This document shows positions 24,420 through 34,035 of a stretch of DNA of 64,000 nucleotides, in pieces. Position numbers and translations under genes: made by a program. Origin of the DNA: Clostridium sp. 26_22 (GTDB taxonomy: Bacteria; Bacillota; Clostridia; TANB77; CAG-508). The notes under the pieces are model-generated. The model saw only the letters and a program-made list of their open reading frames with translations. It did not search any database and was not told the DNA's origin. The stretch's first letter is position 1. Each line of letters starts with the position of its first letter. Location of the stretch: assembly GCA_001916005.1 (NCBI GenBank), contig MNRP01000057.1:1-64000 (forward strand), given 5' to 3'.

Positions 24420-24704
24420 CTAAGCTTCTTTTCTTACAACGATAAATTTGATTATATCATCTGTAATTCTGTAAACTCTTTCAAGTTCTGATATTGAATC
24501 TGGATTTGCTTCAAAGTTAAATAACATATATGTTGCTTCTTTGAATTTTTTGATTTCATAAGCTAATTTCTTTTTACCCATGTTTTCAACAGATTCTACT
24601 TTTCCGTTTTCATTGATTAATCCTGTGAACTTTTCTTCTAAAGCTTTTAAACCAGCTTCGTCAACATTTGGATTAACAATGATAATACTTTCGTATTTAT
24701 TCAT
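24420..24704 (-). CDS. rpsF: 30S ribosomal protein S6
   Basis: 94 aa. YESIIIVNPNVDEAGLKALE opens the fold, then VESVENMGKKKLAYEIKKFK and EATYMLFNFEANPDSISELE, ending in RITDDIIKFIVVRKE. The ATG at 24704 is used because GGGAGGTG precedes it; a GTG three codons earlier overlaps that SD. First gene of rpsF-ssb-rpsR. A ~65-base leader separates it from the terminator of the upstream ATPase gene. Confidence 0.96.
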   Translation of the reverse strand: MNKYESIIIVNPNVDEAGLKALEEKFTGLINENGKVESVENMGKKKLAYEIKKFKEATYMLFNFEANPDSISELERVYRITDDIIKFIVVRKEA

Positions 24705-24757
24705 TATTTTCACCTCCCTATGGATTTTATAACCTAACTTTTCGTTAAGTAGAGATT

Positions 24758-24797
24758 TAAAAATAGCTATGCTACTTTTAAAGCATAGCTATTTTAT
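24758..24797 (-). terminator. Terminator of the P-type ATPase gene
   Basis: On the minus strand AAAATAGCTATGC and GCATAGCTATTTTT pair with a short loop and a T-run. Confidence 0.8.
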
Positions 24798-24819
24798 CAT
24801 ATTTTTTGGTATTTTGCAA

Positions 24820-27477
24820 CTAATTTTGGAAATTTTCTTTTTGATAACGAAAATATCTTTTGTTTTGGTTAATTTCATTTTTTGAATCTATTTTTTTCTG
24901 TAATTCTATGACTGGTATTGGTAAAATAGAAATTGCTATTGTGATAATCCATTGTATAAGGCTTAATGGTACTACTTCAAATACTTTTGCAAATGCTGGT
25001 ACTACAACTACTATTGCTTGAACGAATATTCCTAAAACAAAACTTCCAACTAGATATTTGTTTTCAAAAAGTCCTGTCTCAAAAATTGATTTTTCATTTT
25101 TTACATTTATACTATGTATTAATTCTAAAAATCCTATTGATAAAAATGCCATTGTTCTTGCTACTTCTAGTGTATAGTATTTATTACCAATACTAAATGC
25201 AACTAGTGTAAGAACTCCTATCATTGTTCCTTCTAATATGATTTTATTCCATAGTCCATTTGCAAATATTCCTTTTTTGCTATCTATAGGTTTTCTTTGC
25301 ATTATATCTTTTTCTGGTTTTTCAAGTCCTAATGCAATCGCTGGTAATGAGTCTGTTACTAAGTTTATCCATAATAATTGAATTGCAAGTAATGGTGATT
25401 TTAACCCTAATATAAGTCCTACAAATATTGTTACTATTTCTCCTATGTTTGTTGATAATAAGAAATGTACTGCTTTTTTTATGTTGTCATATATATTTCT
25501 ACCTTGTTTTACCGCTTCTACTATTGTTACAAAATTATCATCTGTAAGTATTATATCCGCTGCATTTTTAGCTACATCTGTACCATTTTTTCCCATTGCT
25601 ATTCCTATATTTGCATTTTTTAGAGCTGGACTATCATTTACTCCATCTCCTGTCATAGCAACTACTGCACCATTTCTTTGCCAAGCCTTTACAATTCTTA
25701 CTTTATGTTCTGGGGTTACCCTTGCAAAAACTGAATATTCTTTAATATTTTTTTCTAGTTGTTCTTGTGTCATTTTGTCTAATTCTTGTCCTGTTATTGC
25801 CTTTTCTCCATTGTTTAAAATTCCTAAATCTTTTGCTATTGCTTTTGCTGTTTCTAAATGGTCTCCTGTTATCATTACTGTTTTTATTCCTGCAGTTTTA
25901 CATGTTTTTACTGCTTCTTTTACCCCTTCTCTTGGAGGGTCTATCATACCAATTAGTCCTACAAAAGTTAAGTTGTTTTCAATTGTACTACTATCTATTT
26001 TGCTTGGTAATTCTGTTACATCTTTGAAAGCTACTGCAATAACTCTTAAGGCTTTATGTGCCATTTGTTCATTTTCATTTTTTATTTTTAATTTATCTAA
26101 AGTTTTTACTTTTATATCTTGGCTATCTCCTATTTCTAATACTTCTTTTGTGCATTTGTCTAATAACACATCTGGTGCACCTTTACAAATTATACGATAT
26201 TTGCTACCAATTCTATGTATTGTTGTCATCATTTTTCTGTTAGAATCAAATGGAATTTCATTTATTCTTTGAAAAATTTTTTCTGTTTCTTTTTTATTAC
26301 ATCCTATATGTAAGCCTTCTTCTACAATTGCCTTTTCTGTAGGTTCTCCTATTACTTTTTCTTGATTATTTTCCACAGTTATCTCACAATCTGTGCATAA
26401 AGTAGCCATTGTTATAATAAATTTAGGATTTTTTGATTTTACTTCCACTACTTTCATTTTATTTTGTGTTAATGTTCCTGTTTTGTCTGAACAAATTACA
26501 TTACTACTTCCTAAAGTCTCGACAGCTGGTAATTTTCTTATTATGCTATTTCTTTTTGCCATTTTAGTAACTCCTATTGAAAGCATAATTGTTACAATTG
26601 CTGGTAATCCCTCTGGTATTGCTGCAACTGCAAGTCCTACTGCTGTCATAAACATTTCTATGGGTTCTATTTTTTTAATGAGTCCTATTATAAAAATTAT
26701 TATGCAAATTGCTAAACATGCTATTCCTAATATTTTTCCTACTTCTCCTAATTTTTTTTGAAGTGGTGTTTCTGGTGCTTCATCTTCTATTATCATATTT
26801 GCAATTTGTCCTACCTTTGTTTCCATTCCAGTTTCTGTTACAATTGCTTTTCCTGTTCCATTAACTACTGTGCTTGCCATAAATGCCATATTTTTCATAT
26901 CACCTAATGGAATGTCTTTTTTACATATGATATTTGCTTCTTTTAGACTTGGCTCTGCCTCTCCTGTTAAAGAAGATTCTTCAATTTTTAAATTATGACT
27001 TTCTATTATTCTACAATCTGCCGGAATAAAATTTCCTGTTTCTAAAATTACTATATCACCTTTTACTAAATCCTCTGCATTTATTTCAGTTGTTTTTCCA
27101 TTTCTGATTACTTTTGTGATTTGTGGTGTCATTTGTTTTAGTGCTTCAATTGATTTTTCTGCTTTTGCTTCTTGTATTACTCCCATTAATGCATTAAATA
27201 TTACAATTCCTATTATTATTATTGAGTCAACATAGTCATTTTCTCCTTGCATTTTTGATATTACCGCTGATATTATTGAAGCAATTATTAATGTTATTAT
27301 CATAAAGTCATTAAATTGTTTTATAAATTTAATTATTATACTTTCTTTTTTCTTATCTTTTAGCTTATTTTTTCCATATTTTGCTTGTCTAATTTTTACT
27401 TCCTCTTCTGTTAATCCCTCTCTTTCTTTTGTATTTAATCTTCTTATAACATCATTTTTTTCTAATGTTTGCCACAT
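24820..27477 (-). CDS. P-type calcium-translocating ATPase
   Basis: 885-aa P2-type ATPase, SERCA/PMCA-like. The N-terminal cation-ATPase domain (GLTEEEVKIRQAKYGKNKL) comes first, then the actuator motif SSLTGEAEP. M4 has AAIPEGLPAIVTIMLSIGVT, a calcium-site PEGLP. The phosphorylation motif is SDKTGTLTQNKM, the nucleotide-domain KGAPD is present, and the hinge is MTGDGVNDSPALKNANIGIA. Six C-terminal hydrophobic segments include QLLWINLVTDSLPAIALG, which carries calcium-site residues. Probably exports Ca2+. The ATG at 27477 has GGAGTG 6 bases before it. Monocistronic, divergent from ytaF. Confidence 0.93.
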   Translation of the reverse strand: MWQTLEKNDVIRRLNTKEREGLTEEEVKIRQAKYGKNKLKDKKKESIIIKFIKQFNDFMIITLIIASIISAVISKMQGENDYVDSIIIIGIVIFNALMGVIQEAKAEKSIEALKQMTPQITKVIRNGKTTEINAEDLVKGDIVILETGNFIPADCRIIESHNLKIEESSLTGEAEPSLKEANIICKKDIPLGDMKNMAFMASTVVNGTGKAIVTETGMETKVGQIANMIIEDEAPETPLQKKLGEVGKILGIACLAICIIIFIIGLIKKIEPIEMFMTAVGLAVAAIPEGLPAIVTIMLSIGVTKMAKRNSIIRKLPAVETLGSSNVICSDKTGTLTQNKMKVVEVKSKNPKFIITMATLCTDCEITVENNQEKVIGEPTEKAIVEEGLHIGCNKKETEKIFQRINEIPFDSNRKMMTTIHRIGSKYRIICKGAPDVLLDKCTKEVLEIGDSQDIKVKTLDKLKIKNENEQMAHKALRVIAVAFKDVTELPSKIDSSTIENNLTFVGLIGMIDPPREGVKEAVKTCKTAGIKTVMITGDHLETAKAIAKDLGILNNGEKAITGQELDKMTQEQLEKNIKEYSVFARVTPEHKVRIVKAWQRNGAVVAMTGDGVNDSPALKNANIGIAMGKNGTDVAKNAADIILTDDNFVTIVEAVKQGRNIYDNIKKAVHFLLSTNIGEIVTIFVGLILGLKSPLLAIQLLWINLVTDSLPAIALGLEKPEKDIMQRKPIDSKKGIFANGLWNKIILEGTMIGVLTLVAFSIGNKYYTLEVARTMAFLSIGFLELIHSINVKNEKSIFETGLFENKYLVGSFVLGIFVQAIVVVVPAFAKVFEVVPLSLIQWIITIAISILPIPVIELQKKIDSKNEINQNKRYFRYQKENFQN

Positions 27478-27588
27478 ACAATTCACTCCTTTGTATTTTG
27501 AATTATTAAATTATATGTGGCTTGTACTTTTTTATTACTAAGAAACTATTTTTATTTTTTGTCATATTATGTTGTAAGAGGTGTTTTT

Positions 27589-28170
27589 ATGTTATTAAAT
27601 TCGTTTATATTCGCTGTTTCTAGTAGTATAGATTCGCTTGGAATTGGTATTACATATGGAATTAAAAATATGAAAATTTCTTTTTTTAGTAAATTTATTC
27701 TTTTTATTATATCTATTTCTATTACGTATTTTGCTTTATTTTTAGGAAATTTATTGAGTAATGTATTATCTGATTTTTTTACTATTATAATTGGTAGTGG
27801 GATTTTAATTTTTATGGGTGTTTATATTATTTATGAAGCTTTACGAACTAAAAGAAATGATTTTAATATTTTTAATAATCCTATTTCTTCTGATTTTAAT
27901 CATTCTAAAACCATTGAGCCTAAGGAAGCTTTGTTTTTGGCTATTGCTCTTTCTTTAGATAGTTTTGGAATTGGAATTGGTGGAAGTATTGGTAGTATTA
28001 ATTTAGTATTTTTTCCTATTTTTGTGAGTATTCTTCAATTGTTTTTTATATGTTCTGGAATTTGGCTGGGGGAAAATATTAATAATTTATATAAGTTGCC
28101 TGAAAATATTTGGTCTGTTATTTCTGGGATTTTGTTGATTGGGATTGGGATTGTTAAAATATTTTTGTAA
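27589..28170 (+). CDS. ytaF: Sporulation membrane protein YtaF (MntP-like)
   Basis: 193-aa membrane protein with six hydrophobic segments in two halves. Each half has a conserved aspartate motif: FAVSSSIDSLGIGITYGIK and AIALSLDSFGIGIGGSIGS. That is the DUF204/MntP repeat, and the length and second motif fit YtaF, a sporulation-associated member. A cation-export role is possible from the MntP relation. The ATG at 27589 follows AAGAGGTG; the 24 extra upstream codons have no SD. The upstream CATATTAT (27563-27570) would suit a sigma-E -10 but its -35 is poor. Confidence 0.82.
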   Translation: MLLNSFIFAVSSSIDSLGIGITYGIKNMKISFFSKFILFIISISITYFALFLGNLLSNVLSDFFTIIIGSGILIFMGVYIIYEALRTKRNDFNIFNNPISSDFNHSKTIEPKEALFLAIALSLDSFGIGIGGSIGSINLVFFPIFVSILQLFFICSGIWLGENINNLYKLPENIWSVISGILLIGIGIVKIFL

Positions 28171-28189
28171 TAAATATTAAATATGTTTA

Positions 28190-28220
28190 AAAAGAGGTAG
28201 GAATTTTTCCTGCCTCTTTA
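28190..28220. terminator. Bidirectional terminator between ytaF and smc
   Basis: AAAGAGGTAGG pairs with CCTGCCTCTTT (one G-T pair) around ATTTTT, between converging genes. Confidence 0.75.
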
Positions 28221-28225
28221 ATTTA

Positions 28226-31200
28226 TTATTTATTCAATTTCATTGATAATAATTTAGAAATACCACTCTCTTCCATTGTAACACCATAAACAGTGTCTGC
28301 TGCTTCCATTGTTCCTTTTCTATGTGTTATAACTAAAAATTGTGTATGCTCTGTAAATTTTTTCAAATAATCTGCATATCTAAATACATTTACATCATCT
28401 AGTGCTGCTTCTATTTCATCTAGAACACAGAATGGTGCTGGATTTATTTTTAATATTGCAAATAATAATGCTATTGCTGTAAATGCTTTTTCTCCTCCTG
28501 ATAGTAACATCATATTTTGTAATTTTTTTCCTGGTGGTTGTACTGTTATTTCAATTCCACATTCTAAGATATTTTCTTCATCTTCTAGGTTTAGAGATGC
28601 TTTTCCACCACCAAATAATTCTGCAAATACTTCTCCAAAATTTTTATTTATAATTTTGAATTTTTCTCTAAATTGTTCTTTCATTATTTGTGTCATATCT
28701 GTTATTACTTTTCTTAATTTGCTCATTGTGTTTTCTAAATCTAATCTTTGTTCACTCATAAAGTCATATCTATCTTTTAGATTTTTGTATTCTTCTATTG
28801 AATCAACATTAACACTTCCTAAGTCTCTTATTTCTGTTCTTATATTGTTTACTCTTTTTTGAGTTAAAGCAACATTTTCAGGTTTTGCATAACCCTCGAC
28901 ATTGTTTGGTGTAAGTTCATATTCTTCCCACATTTTGTTTATTATTGTATTAATATCTTCTTCGACTTTTGTCTTTTTAACATCTAATTTTACTAGTTGA
29001 GATTTTAAATCTTCAATTATTTTAAATTTAGATGTAATTTCATCTTCTTGTTTAGATAATTTTTCACTCTTTTGTGCTCTTTCTTGCTTCATTTTCTCAA
29101 TTTCTGAACTGCTATTGTTTACTTTTTGCTTTATTTCTTCTATTTTGTTTAATGTTTCTTGTATTGATTTTTCTAAATTTTCATTATCTACTTTTATTTG
29201 TTCTATTTGATTATTTTTGTTTTCAATACTTGCTTTTGCATTATTCAATTCTTGGTTTATTCTTTCTTGAATTTCTTGTATTGATGATTCACTTTCATCA
29301 AATGATGATACTGAAATTTTTAAATTTGTAATATCGAAATTTAAATCATCTATATATTTTTGATCATCTTTATTAAGTTCTGCAAATTCTGAAATCAATT
29401 TAGAAAGTTCTTCATTTTGATTTGTTATTTTTTGTGTTTCTTCTTGAATTTTTTCTTTTTGTTCAATTGATTCTTGTTTTAGAGTTTCAAGATTTTTTTG
29501 TTCTTCTTTTAATTTGTTTAATCTGTTTTGTAATTTTTGAATATTTTCATCAATTGATATCATTTTTTGTTTTTCTGTAGCATATGTAATATCTATTTCT
29601 TGTAATTCTTTTTCTAAATTTGCTGATAATTCTAAAATTCCTTCAATTGATTGTTCGTATTCTTCTTTTTCTTCTTCTAGTTTTTGAATTTTTGCTTTTA
29701 TATTTTTAATTTCTTTTTCTAGCTTTTCAATTTCTTTTCCTCTACCTAGAATATTAACAGTTTTCTTTGCTACTGAACCACCTGTTATTGCTCCTGATGG
29801 ATTTATTAAATCTCCATCTTTTGTTACTATTCTAAATGTATAACCATTTTGTTTTGCAACTTTTATTGCTGTGTTCATATTATCTACAATAACTGTTCTT
29901 CCTAGTAAGTTTAATATAATTTGTTCATACTTTTTATTGAATTTTACTAAATCAGATGCAATTCCAATTACTCCACTTTCATTTCCTTTTAGCTTTTCTA
30001 ATTTTTTTCCTTTAACAGAAGCTATTGGTAAGAATGATGCTCTTCCTAAATTGTTTTTTCTCAAATGTTCTACGAGTTTTTTTGCATCTTCTTCTGTATC
30101 TGTTACAATGTTTTGTAAGCTTGCTCCTAAGCACATTTCTATTGCTGTTTCTAACTCATCTGGAACTTCTATAATATTTGCTAAAACTCCATGCATACCT
30201 TTTCCTAAGTCTTTTATGTTCTCACAGTCTTTTAATAGAGATTTTACACTTTTAATGTAACCTTCTTTTTCTTTTTCAGTTTCAATTAAGAATTTTAATC
30301 TTGATTCTTTAATTCTCATATCACTTGATAAAATATTTATATTACTTTCAAATGATTTTATTTTTTGATTTGCTTCTTGTTTTTGTTTTGCTACTTCTTC
30401 TAAAGATTTTTGTGCTTTATTTTTCTTATTTTCGCTTTCATAAAATCCCTTAGAAATTTCTTCTTTATTCATTCTTGTATTGTCTAATTCTGATATTGTT
30501 GTTTGAATTTCTTGTTTTATTTGATTTTGTCTTTTTTCATAGTTTTGGAAGTTTATTTCTTGTGCATTTATTTCTGATTGTAATTCATATTTTTTATCAG
30601 TATTTTGTTCTACTGTTTGTTTATAGCCTTCTATTTCTAGTTCTTTTGCTGATAATTTTTCTGTTATTTTCGCAAGTTCTTCTTGTTTTTCGTTTAATTC
30701 TTTTTCGAATTTTTCTTTATTTTGTTTTAAATTATCTTTTTTAGCTTCTTTTTGTTCTAATTCTTGTTTTAATTCTTGTATTTTTTCATTTTGTTCTTGT
30801 ATTTCATCCGTAAATCTAACACTGTTTTCGTTATTATTTGTTATTCTAGTTTTTGCTACATTTATGTCTGAATTTAGTTGTTCAATTTCCTTTTGGCTTT
30901 CAAATCCTAAATTTGACATATTTTCAATTTGTTCTGTAATTTCATCAATGCTTGATTTTAATTCTTCTTTTAGAATTTTTACTCTTTCTAATTTTCCTTC
31001 TTCATCATTACATTGTGATTGCATTACATCAATATCTTGTACTATTTGTTGTAAATTTTCTTTATATTTTTCTATATTATATACAAATAACCCTACTTCT
31101 ATATTCTTTAATTCTTCACGTAAATTTAAATATTTTTTTGCTTTTTCTGATTGTGTTTGTAATGGTCCTAAATTACCTTCAATTTCTGAAATTATATCAT

Positions 31201-31774
31201 TTATTCTTAGAAGATTTAATTTTGTATGCTCTAATTTTTTTTCTGCTTCTTCTTTTCTACTTCTATATTTTACAATTCCAGCTGCTTCTTCAAATATATG
31301 TCTTCTATCTTCAGATTTATTGCTTAATATCTCATCAATTTTTCCTTGTCCTATTATTGAATATCCATCTTTTCCAATACCAGTGTCCATAAATAATTCT
31401 AGTACATCTTTTAGTCTACAAGGTGTTTTATTTATATAGTAACCTGTTTCACCACTTCTATAGATTTTTCTTGTCACTGTTACTTCTGTGAATTCTATTG
31501 GTAATGCTCCATCTGAATTGTCAAATACTAGAGATGCTTCAGCAAAACCTAGAGATTTTCTATTTTGAGTTCCTGCAAATATTATGTCTAAAGACTTTGT
31601 ACCTCTTAGAGACTTCATACTTTGTTCTCCAAGAACCCATCTAATTGCATCAGAAATATTACTTTTTCCTGAACCATTTGGTCCAATTACAGTTGTTATT
31701 CCTGGTCTTAGTTCTAATATTGTTTTATCTGCAAAGGATTTAAACCCTTGTAATTCCAACCTTTTTAAATACAT
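28226..31774 (-). CDS. smc: Chromosome segregation protein SMC
   Basis: 1182-aa condensin ATPase. Walker A GPNGSGKSNISDAIRWVLGE is at residues 32-51. A first coiled coil (about 170-500) is rich in E/K/Q; the hinge is around 515-640 (GVLANIIEVPDELETAIEMC, GRASFLPIAS); the second coiled coil runs to about 1000. The C-terminal signature MLLSGGEKAFTAIALLFAIL and Walker B PAPFCVLDEIEAALDDVNV close the head. Complete and intact. Its partner scpB is at 3.5 kb. The usual neighbours rnc and ftsY are absent; upstream lies the decayed Rpn gene. Confidence 0.97.
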   Translation of the reverse strand: MYLKRLELQGFKSFADKTILELRPGITTVIGPNGSGKSNISDAIRWVLGEQSMKSLRGTKSLDIIFAGTQNRKSLGFAEASLVFDNSDGALPIEFTEVTVTRKIYRSGETGYYINKTPCRLKDVLELFMDTGIGKDGYSIIGQGKIDEILSNKSEDRRHIFEEAAGIVKYRSRKEEAEKKLEHTKLNLLRINDIISEIEGNLGPLQTQSEKAKKYLNLREELKNIEVGLFVYNIEKYKENLQQIVQDIDVMQSQCNDEEGKLERVKILKEELKSSIDEITEQIENMSNLGFESQKEIEQLNSDINVAKTRITNNNENSVRFTDEIQEQNEKIQELKQELEQKEAKKDNLKQNKEKFEKELNEKQEELAKITEKLSAKELEIEGYKQTVEQNTDKKYELQSEINAQEINFQNYEKRQNQIKQEIQTTISELDNTRMNKEEISKGFYESENKKNKAQKSLEEVAKQKQEANQKIKSFESNINILSSDMRIKESRLKFLIETEKEKEGYIKSVKSLLKDCENIKDLGKGMHGVLANIIEVPDELETAIEMCLGASLQNIVTDTEEDAKKLVEHLRKNNLGRASFLPIASVKGKKLEKLKGNESGVIGIASDLVKFNKKYEQIILNLLGRTVIVDNMNTAIKVAKQNGYTFRIVTKDGDLINPSGAITGGSVAKKTVNILGRGKEIEKLEKEIKNIKAKIQKLEEEKEEYEQSIEGILELSANLEKELQEIDITYATEKQKMISIDENIQKLQNRLNKLKEEQKNLETLKQESIEQKEKIQEETQKITNQNEELSKLISEFAELNKDDQKYIDDLNFDITNLKISVSSFDESESSIQEIQERINQELNNAKASIENKNNQIEQIKVDNENLEKSIQETLNKIEEIKQKVNNSSSEIEKMKQERAQKSEKLSKQEDEITSKFKIIEDLKSQLVKLDVKKTKVEEDINTIINKMWEEYELTPNNVEGYAKPENVALTQKRVNNIRTEIRDLGSVNVDSIEEYKNLKDRYDFMSEQRLDLENTMSKLRKVITDMTQIMKEQFREKFKIINKNFGEVFAELFGGGKASLNLEDEENILECGIEITVQPPGKKLQNMMLLSGGEKAFTAIALLFAILKINPAPFCVLDEIEAALDDVNVFRYADYLKKFTEHTQFLVITHRKGTMEAADTVYGVTMEESGISKLLSMKLNK

Positions 31775-31912
31775 TTTTTATCACCTTTCAGAGGGAAATG
31801 GAGACACCCTTTTTTTCCCTACCTTTTTTGTTTTTATTGCTTTTTTCTTGTATATTTTACTATATGAATTAAAAAATAGCAAGATTGACTTGCTACTTTT
31901 TGTTGAATTTTG

Positions 31913-32895
31913 TTATTTTAGTTTTTCTATTTCTTCTTTTGGTAATTTTGTGATTTCACTTATTTGTGATATTGGCATTTTTAATTTTAAAAGATTTTTA
32001 GCTATTTCCAAGTATGTTTGTTTTTTTCCTTCTTTAAACCCTTCTTTTTTTCCCATATTTATATACATTTTATTCTCATTTCTTATCATATCTACTAAGG
32101 CTAACATTTTTCCTTCACCTCCATCTATTTTTTCTATTAATTCTTTTTTTTTCTTCTCCTATTTTTTCTCCAAATAGTATTGATATTACTCGTTTTAATA
32201 GTTCTTTTTCTTCTTTATTTGTATTTGGTATTATTTTTTCTAGCATTTCTATTGATTCTTCTGTGCTTTCACTCTTTTCTAGCAACATCATTTTTGAGAT
32301 TAGTGTTTTTTCTTGTAATAATTCTTCTTTCGTAAAATCATTGATATCTACTAAATTGTAGTTTCCTGCTTTTATTTCTACACTATCTAATGTTTCTTGG
32401 CTTTCCTCTAGATATCTTTTGGCATTCCATTTTTTCTTGCCTGTGTATAAAACTATTGGTATAACCAATGGTAATTTATATTCTTTATTTTTTACTTTTC
32501 TTATATCTATTGCACTTTTCATTATTTCTATTTCGTATTCTAATATTCGGTATGGCATTGAATAGTCTATTTTTGTTTGATGTTCTATTAATAAAAATAT
32601 GTTTTTATTTTTATATTTATACACTATGTCTGCTTCTCTATTCTGGAATATTTTGCTTACAAAGCTACTTGTATATTTTTCTATTTCTTCTGCTTTTAAT
32701 TTTGTTTTTATTGCTTGATTTATTAGTATTATCGCTTCTTCTTTTTTGTCTAATATTGTTCTAAATATTTTGTCATGTTTACTTGTTATATTATAGTTTT
32801 CTTTTTGATCTGATAATTGTGATATTTTTGTATTTTTAAAAATATCTTTATATTTCAGATAGTCTCCATATGTAAAAATTTCTATATTGATTCAT
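31913..32895 (-). pseudogene. Rpn/PD-(D/E)XK transposase-like gene with two frameshifts
   Basis: The minus strand carries a full family member in three pieces. After an ATG at 32895 next to AGGAG the frame stops; the conserved frame starts at about 32880 (IEIFTYGDYLKYKDIFKNTK) and would be joined if one C were absent. It continues through FRTILDKKEEAIILINQAIK and the nuclease core READIVYK..IFLLIEHQTKID (D and E-x-Q). Then nine A (32144-32152) shift the frame; with eight, IGEEKKKELIEKIDGG continues into the C-terminal GKKEGFKEGKK region ending at 31913. Rpn proteins promote recombination in E. coli. Probably inactive, unless slippage at the A run restores the frame. Confidence 0.75.
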
Positions 32896-33050
32896 CTCCT
32901 TTATTATAATTGCATTTTATTTATTTGTCAATGTTTTTTCTGTAGTAAATTTGTATTTTTTATAATTCTTTTGTTTACTTTTTTGTATTAACCTCCTTTT
33001 TCCTATTTTCTATGATATTTGTGGGATTTTTTTAGATTTATTTTTGTATT

Positions 33051-33180
33051 TTCTAAGTTGTTTTGATTTAAAATTTATAAGACTATACATTGGCAAATAG
33101 TGTATGGTCTTATATTATCATATTTTTTATTTAATTTCAACATAAATCGTTCGACAAATTTTGAGTTCAAAAATTTTTAT
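33051..33180 (-). repeat. Dispersed repeat copy R2 (pilin tail, hairpin, CAACTTAG motif)
   Basis: Contains the pilin C-terminal codons for ELKICRTIYVEIK (ending at 33127), a 13-bp hairpin ATAAGACTATACA (33077-33112) that can act as terminator, and TTTAAATCAAAACAACTTAG (minus strand, ending at 33051). It matches R3 at 59.6 kb closely and R1 partly. The stretch 32896-33050 holds nothing else I can support. Confidence 0.7.
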
Positions 33181-33549
33181 TCCACTATCTATCCATTTAT
33201 TTTCATTTATATAAAACGATGAGTTATAATGAAATACCTTTCTATAAATTTTTTTACCATCTACCCAAGTTCCTATTTCTTGTTCGTCTAAACTATATTG
33301 TTTATTGTTATTTTCTCTATTACTCGTTGATATTATTGACTCTATTTTATCACTATATTCAGCTAAAGTAATATTTTCTGTATTTTGTGCATTTTCCATA
33401 GCATTTTTTGCTTGCCTTGCTTTTTCAAATAACCCTGTTTGTGTTAATGCAGTTATTGCTACTCCTGCTAAAATTAATAAAATAATTATTGTAATCACCA
33501 ATGCTACTAATGTAATTCCATGTTCTCTAACTTTACTTTTGTTTTCCAT
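33127..33549 (-). CDS. Type IV pilin-like protein with phage-tail-like motif (copy 1)
   Basis: 140 aa. A short basic leader (ENKSKVREHG) precedes ITLVALVITIIILLILAGVA, a class III-like prepilin N-terminus with cleavage expected after the glycine; the usual Glu5 is Ala. A helix follows (FEKARQAKNAMENAQNTENI), then a small C-terminal part with EIGTWVDGKKIYRKVFHYN. That motif is common in Firmicute phage tail and receptor-binding proteins. It ends in ELKICRTIYVEIK. The first 75 residues are almost identical to the protein at 59712-60326, also in DNA. The ATG at 33549 follows TAGGAGG. No pilus assembly genes are in the window. Confidence 0.75.
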   Translation of the reverse strand: MENKSKVREHGITLVALVITIIILLILAGVAITALTQTGLFEKARQAKNAMENAQNTENITLAEYSDKIESIISTSNRENNNKQYSLDEQEIGTWVDGKKIYRKVFHYNSSFYINENKWIDSGIKIFELKICRTIYVEIK

Positions 33550-33701
33550 ATAATTCCTCCTATGTATAATTATTTTCAAATATAAATTTCTCATACTTAA
33601 AATAATAAATTTTATACGTTTATTATACATATAAATAGCCTACTTGTAAATAGCTTATCTATATATTTTATTTATAATAAAATTCTTTTGAGGTGAATTT
33701 T

Positions 33702-33920
33702 ATGTTGAATTTTAATATAGAAAAATTACTAAAAAAGAAGAAAAAATCAAAATATTGGCTTTGTCAAAATATGAATATAACAAATCGAAATCTTAATAGA
33801 ATAATTAATGGAGAAACAACTTCTATTTCCTTCAAATATTTAGAAGAATTATGTAAGTATTTAGATTGTAATTTAACTGAATTAATAAGCATTGATAATG
33901 ACAATAAAAACATTTCATAA
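33702..33920 (+). CDS. XRE-family helix-turn-helix regulator, short
   Basis: 72-aa DNA-binding protein made of one Cro/CI-type HTH: FNIEKLLKKKKKSKYWLCQN, then MNITNRNLNRIINGETTSIS (recognition helix) and FKYLEELCKYLDCNLTELIS. The ATG at 33702 has GAGGTGA 7 bases before it; the GTG at 33693 overlaps that SD. It is divergent from the pilin gene (150 bp) and lies ahead of the por operon, which has its own promoter. It could control either; nothing in the sequence decides. Confidence 0.8.
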   Translation: MLNFNIEKLLKKKKKSKYWLCQNMNITNRNLNRIINGETTSISFKYLEELCKYLDCNLTELISIDNDNKNIS

Positions 33921-33957
33921 CATCTACTATTTCCGACCGCTCCGAACAAAAAATGGC

Positions 33958-33986
33958 TTGACATTCCGCACTATTTGGCATATACT
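33958..33986 (+). promoter_or_regulatory. Sigma-A promoter of the por operon
   Basis: TTGACA, a 17-bp spacer and TATACT, 50 bases before the first por gene. Confidence 0.75.
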
Positions 33987-34035
33987 AGATACATAAAAAT
34001 TTGCTTAAAAGCATTTATAAGAGGAGGCTATTTTA

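Noticed and set aside
25445..26272. 275-aa + strand ORF opposite the P-type ATPase
   Set aside because: Antisense shadow of a fully conserved ATPase gene.
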